From Streptomyces sulfonofaciens (GTDB lineage Bacteria > Actinomycetota > Actinomycetes > Streptomycetales > Streptomycetaceae), in NCBI RefSeq assembly GCF_014656295.1, contig NZ_BNCD01000009.1, positions 62,001 through 126,000 on the forward strand: 64,000 nucleotides of DNA, in the 5' to 3' direction. Positions 61,788 to 64,000 of this stretch are shown in pieces. The stretch's first letter is position 1. Each line of letters begins with the position of its first letter. The position numbers and the translations under genes were made by a program. The notes beneath the pieces are model-generated. The model saw only the letters and a list, made by a program, of their open reading frames with translations. It was not told the DNA's origin and made no database searches.

Positions 61788-62007
61788 CCGGATGTGATCC
61801 TTTTGGGCGCGGCCTCCCGCTCCGGGTAACCTGTCAGCGTTGCTCGGCGAGGGAGGCCGCGCCCATGTGGTGCGGCGGTCCGTTATCGACGCGCTCTTCG
61901 TGGCAGGCCAGTCGTGTGGCCGGGTGACTTCTCAGGTCCGTGAGGGCAGGGGACCCCGTTCCGTCACTGGATGACGTGCAAGACGTCAAGAGTTGCGAGG
62001 AGTGCAG

Positions 62008-62592
62008 ATGTCCGAGGTCAAGCTGGCCGCCGAGCCCCGTACCGAGTTCGGCAAGGGCGCGGCGCGCCGCATCCGCCGCGCGGACAAGGTGCCGGGCGTG
62101 GTCTACGGCCACGGCGCCGCCCCGGTCCACATCACGCTGCCCGGCCATGACCTGCTCATGGCCCTGCGTACCCCGAACGTGCTGCTCGCCCTCGACATCG
62201 AGGGCAAGAGCCAGCTCGCGATCCCGAAGGCGATCCAGCGCGACCCTCTGAAGGGCTTCCTGGAGCACGTCGACCTGCTGCTGGTCAACCGCGGCGAGAA
62301 GGTCAGCGTCGAGATCCCGGTGCACACCGAGGGCGAGCTGGCGCCCGGCGGCAACCTCCTGGAGCACGTGCTCAACGCGCTGCCGGTCGAGGCCGAGGCC
62401 ACCCACATCCCCGAGTCCGTGACGGTCTCCGTCGAGGGCCTGGAGTCCGGCGCCGCCGTCCTGGCGAAGGACATCAAGCTGCCGGCGGGCGTCTCGCTCG
62501 GCGTGGAGGAGGACACGGTCGTCCTCCAGGTGCTGTCCGCCCAGGCCGAGGAGGCGCCGGCCGAGGGCGCCGCGGAGGGCGAAGAGGCCTAG
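62008..62592 (+). CDS. rplY: 50S ribosomal protein L25/general stress protein Ctc
   Basis: A 194-residue two-domain (Ctc-type) L25 that binds 5S rRNA. The N-terminal domain reads VKLAAEPRTEFGKGAARRIRRADKVPGVVYGHG and ends near residue 95 (LLVNRGEKVSVEIPVH). The C-terminal beta domain is NALPVEAEATHIPESVTVSVEGLESGAAVLAKDIKLPAG-type, followed by an acidic tail (AEEAPAEGAAEGEEA). The ATG has GAGGAG upstream. A GGGTAA at 61824-61829 resembles a sigma-B-type -10, as expected for a stress gene, but no matching -35 is clear. Confidence 0.95.
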   Translation: MSEVKLAAEPRTEFGKGAARRIRRADKVPGVVYGHGAAPVHITLPGHDLLMALRTPNVLLALDIEGKSQLAIPKAIQRDPLKGFLEHVDLLLVNRGEKVSVEIPVHTEGELAPGGNLLEHVLNALPVEAEATHIPESVTVSVEGLESGAAVLAKDIKLPAGVSLGVEEDTVVLQVLSAQAEEAPAEGAAEGEEA

Positions 62593-62611
62593 GATCGGCC
62601 GGACGAGTTGT

Positions 62612-62641
62612 CAGCAGCCGCCCTCCCCAGGGCGGCTGCTG
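62612..62641 (+). terminator. terminator hairpin between rplY and pth
   Basis: CAGCAGCCGCCCT (62612-62624), CCCC loop, perfect 13-base complement (62629-62641). It ends 24 bp before the pth start and could attenuate transcription into pth. Confidence 0.8.
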
Positions 62642-62664
62642 TCGTGTGGTGAGGAGGTACGGGG

Positions 62665-63258
62665 ATGGCGGACAGCGGCGGGGCCTGGCTCGTGGTGGGC
62701 CTCGGCAACCCGGGCCCGGAGTATGCCGGCAACCGGCACAACGTCGGGTTCATGGCGGCCGATCTGCTGGCCGGCCGGATGGGCGGCGCGTTCAAGCGGG
62801 CGGCCAGGGCGCAGGCCCAGGTGCTGGAGGGGCGGATCGGCCCGCCGGGGCCCGGCAGCCGACGGGTGGTGCTCGTGAAGCCGGCGTCGTACATGAACCT
62901 GTCCGGCGGGCCCGTGACGGCCCTGCGGGACTTCTACAAGGTGCCGACGGACCACATCGTGGCGATCCACGACGAACTGGATATCGACTACGGCACCCTG
63001 CGGCTGAAGCTGGGCGGCGGCGACAACGGCCACAACGGCCTGAAGTCCATGACGAAGGCGATGGGCCCGGACTACCACCGGGTGCGGTTCGGCATCGGGC
63101 GGCCGCCGGGGCGGATGCAGGTGGCCGACTTCGTGCTGAAGGACTTCTCGTCGACCGAGCGCAAGGAACTCGACTACTTCGTCGACCGGGCGGCGGACGC
63201 GGTGGAGTGCCTGGTCACGGAGGGCCTGGAACGTGCACAGAGCACATACAACTCCTGA
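62665..63258 (+). CDS. pth: peptidyl-tRNA hydrolase
   Basis: A 197-residue enzyme that frees tRNA from peptidyl-tRNA dropped by ribosomes. Motifs: VVGLGNPGPEYAGNRHNVGFM with the catalytic His, KPASYMNLSGGPV, HDELDIDYGTLRLKLGGGDNGHNGLKS and FGIGRPPGRMQVADFVL. The ATG at 62665 has GAGGAGG about seven bases upstream. It follows rplY, an order common in actinobacteria. Confidence 0.97.
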   Translation: MADSGGAWLVVGLGNPGPEYAGNRHNVGFMAADLLAGRMGGAFKRAARAQAQVLEGRIGPPGPGSRRVVLVKPASYMNLSGGPVTALRDFYKVPTDHIVAIHDELDIDYGTLRLKLGGGDNGHNGLKSMTKAMGPDYHRVRFGIGRPPGRMQVADFVLKDFSSTERKELDYFVDRAADAVECLVTEGLERAQSTYNS

Positions 63259-63373
63259 CCGGTACCCATACAACTCCTGACGACTCCGGTCACTTGTGAT
63301 CTGTCACCGCACTTGCCGCATCCCTCACCGACGCGGTTGACCGAGCGCTGTCCCATGGCCAAGGATCGCCGCC

Positions 63374-63898
63374 ATGCCTGGCATGACCTCGGCGCGGCGC
63401 ATCGGCAGGGCCGTCAAGCGGAGCCGGATGCGCAGGGCCGGCGAGAGCGCGTACGGACTCCTCCTGCTGCTCCGGCAACTGGTGCTGGCCGGGGTGGTGG
63501 CACTGCTGGTGGCCGCGGGCCTCTGGGCGTCCTGGCACCCGGCCCAGCAGGCGATGGCCACCGGTGGGCGCGGCACCCTGACCGTCGCGGACTGCTCGCG
63601 CGAGCGCTGCACGGGCTCCTACGCCCCCTCGGCCCCCGGCGCGGCGCCCAGCGACCACGTGATCCTCGAACAGGCACTGGGCGCGCACCAGGGCACGAAG
63701 GTGCCGGTGGCCCGGGGAGACGGCGACGAGGTGGTCAGGGCCGGCTGGGCGGGGCTGCTGCGGGCCTGCCTGCCGCTTGGCGGTGCGCTGCTGCTGGCCG
63801 CGGTGGTGGTCGCGGGCGGCCTGCGACTGCGCAGGACCGCCCGGGTGACCGGCCTCCTCGGCCTCGCGCTGCTGGCGGCCGCCGCCCTCACCATGTGA
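63374..63898 (+). CDS. hypothetical membrane protein
   Basis: 174 residues. A basic N-terminus (RRIGRAVKRSRMRRAGE) precedes one membrane helix (QLVLAGVVALLVAAGLWASW). An external loop of about 70 residues holds two cysteines (VADCSRERCTGSY), which may form a disulfide. Two C-terminal helices follow (CLPLGGALLLAAVVVAGGL and VTGLLGLALLAAAALTM). No known family. An ATG three codons later is an alternative start. Confidence 0.75.
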   Translation: MPGMTSARRIGRAVKRSRMRRAGESAYGLLLLLRQLVLAGVVALLVAAGLWASWHPAQQAMATGGRGTLTVADCSRERCTGSYAPSAPGAAPSDHVILEQALGAHQGTKVPVARGDGDEVVRAGWAGLLRACLPLGGALLLAAVVVAGGLRLRRTARVTGLLGLALLAAAALTM

Positions 63899-63921
63899 GC
63901 CGGCCGGCCCACCACCCGCGG

Positions 63922-64000
63922 GGGCGCGCGCACGGACCGCACTCACCAGGAATGCCCGACATCCGGAACGGCAAGCCCGCGGGCGCGCGCACGGACCGCA
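63922..64000. repeat. 20-bp direct repeat
   Basis: gggcgcgcgcacggaccgca occurs at 63922-63941 and again at 63981-64000, the window edge. The preceding bases (cccgcg) are also shared. Non-coding. Confidence 0.8.

Noticed and set aside
61824..61829. Sigma-B-type -10 (GGGTAA) for rplY/ctc
   Set aside because: Only the -10 resembles the consensus; no matching -35 at 14-16 bp, so not listed as a promoter.

Overview
The window is a stretch of a Streptomyces chromosome, or that of a very close relative. GC content is very high and third codon positions are almost always G or C. GTG and TTG starts are common. The gene content is Streptomyces-like: two Rpf proteins with LysM domains, DivIC, a DUF501 protein, a FilP/DivIVA-like coiled-coil protein, and a tRNA-Leu(UAA) gene that matches bldA. 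From memory, the order hutU - cystathionine beta-synthase - thiolase - pobA - bldA - ndh - ppx - DUF501 - divIC - eno - rpf - mazG - mfd - SUKH genes - glmU - prs - ctc - pth is that of the conserved core of the S. coelicolor chromosome. I see no insertion sequence, phage, integrase or CRISPR array.

Layout. 1-3.7 kb (minus strand): histidine degradation (hutU, an M20 amidohydrolase, and hutF cut by the window edge), with a clear promoter and operator-like palindrome. 4.3-7.3 kb: a PLP-dependent decarboxylase related to diaminopimelate decarboxylase, then an amino-acid permease. 7.3-10 kb: small membrane proteins and an RpiR-type regulator with a palindromic site. 10.4-17.5 kb: cystathionine beta-synthase, an SGNH hydrolase, a thiolase, small conserved proteins and a BI-1 family membrane protein. 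18-21.4 kb: pobA divergent from a two-unit (tandem) IclR regulator, with a three-half-site operator between them. 22.5 kb: bldA. 23-26.3 kb and 45.4-48.8 kb: two paralogous MacB/FtsX-type ABC exporters in opposite orientation. 26.5-29.6 kb: cyclopropane-fatty-acid synthase-like protein and a type II NADH dehydrogenase with Rex-like sites upstream. 30.7-34.7 kb: the eno - divIC - DUF501 - ppx block. 35.2-37.3 kb: two Rpf/LysM cell-wall lytic enzymes; the first has a leader that looks like a c-di-AMP (ydaO) riboswitch. 37.7-45 kb: cytochrome P450, MazG, a SurA-like lipoprotein and Mfd. 49.3-50.2 kb: coiled-coil protein.

50.8-56.4 kb is the most unusual part. It is a cluster of toxin-type and immunity-type domains. 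One 989-residue protein carries an Imm35/YrhB-like N-terminus, a long Pro/Gly/Ala-rich linker, a nucleic-acid-deaminase-like domain and a SUKH domain. Behind it in the same operon is a WHH-nuclease-like/SUKH fusion. Divergent from them are a YwqJ-like deaminase and a SUKH-3 protein. None has a signal peptide or a recognisable export domain, and a perfect 17-bp palindrome sits in the shared promoter region. This is my main candidate for a poorly described system.

56.8-64 kb: a histidine kinase without an adjacent response regulator, tRNA-Gln, then housekeeping genes glmU, prs, ctc/rplY and pth, and a small membrane protein. All assignments come from reading motifs and context. No database search was run.
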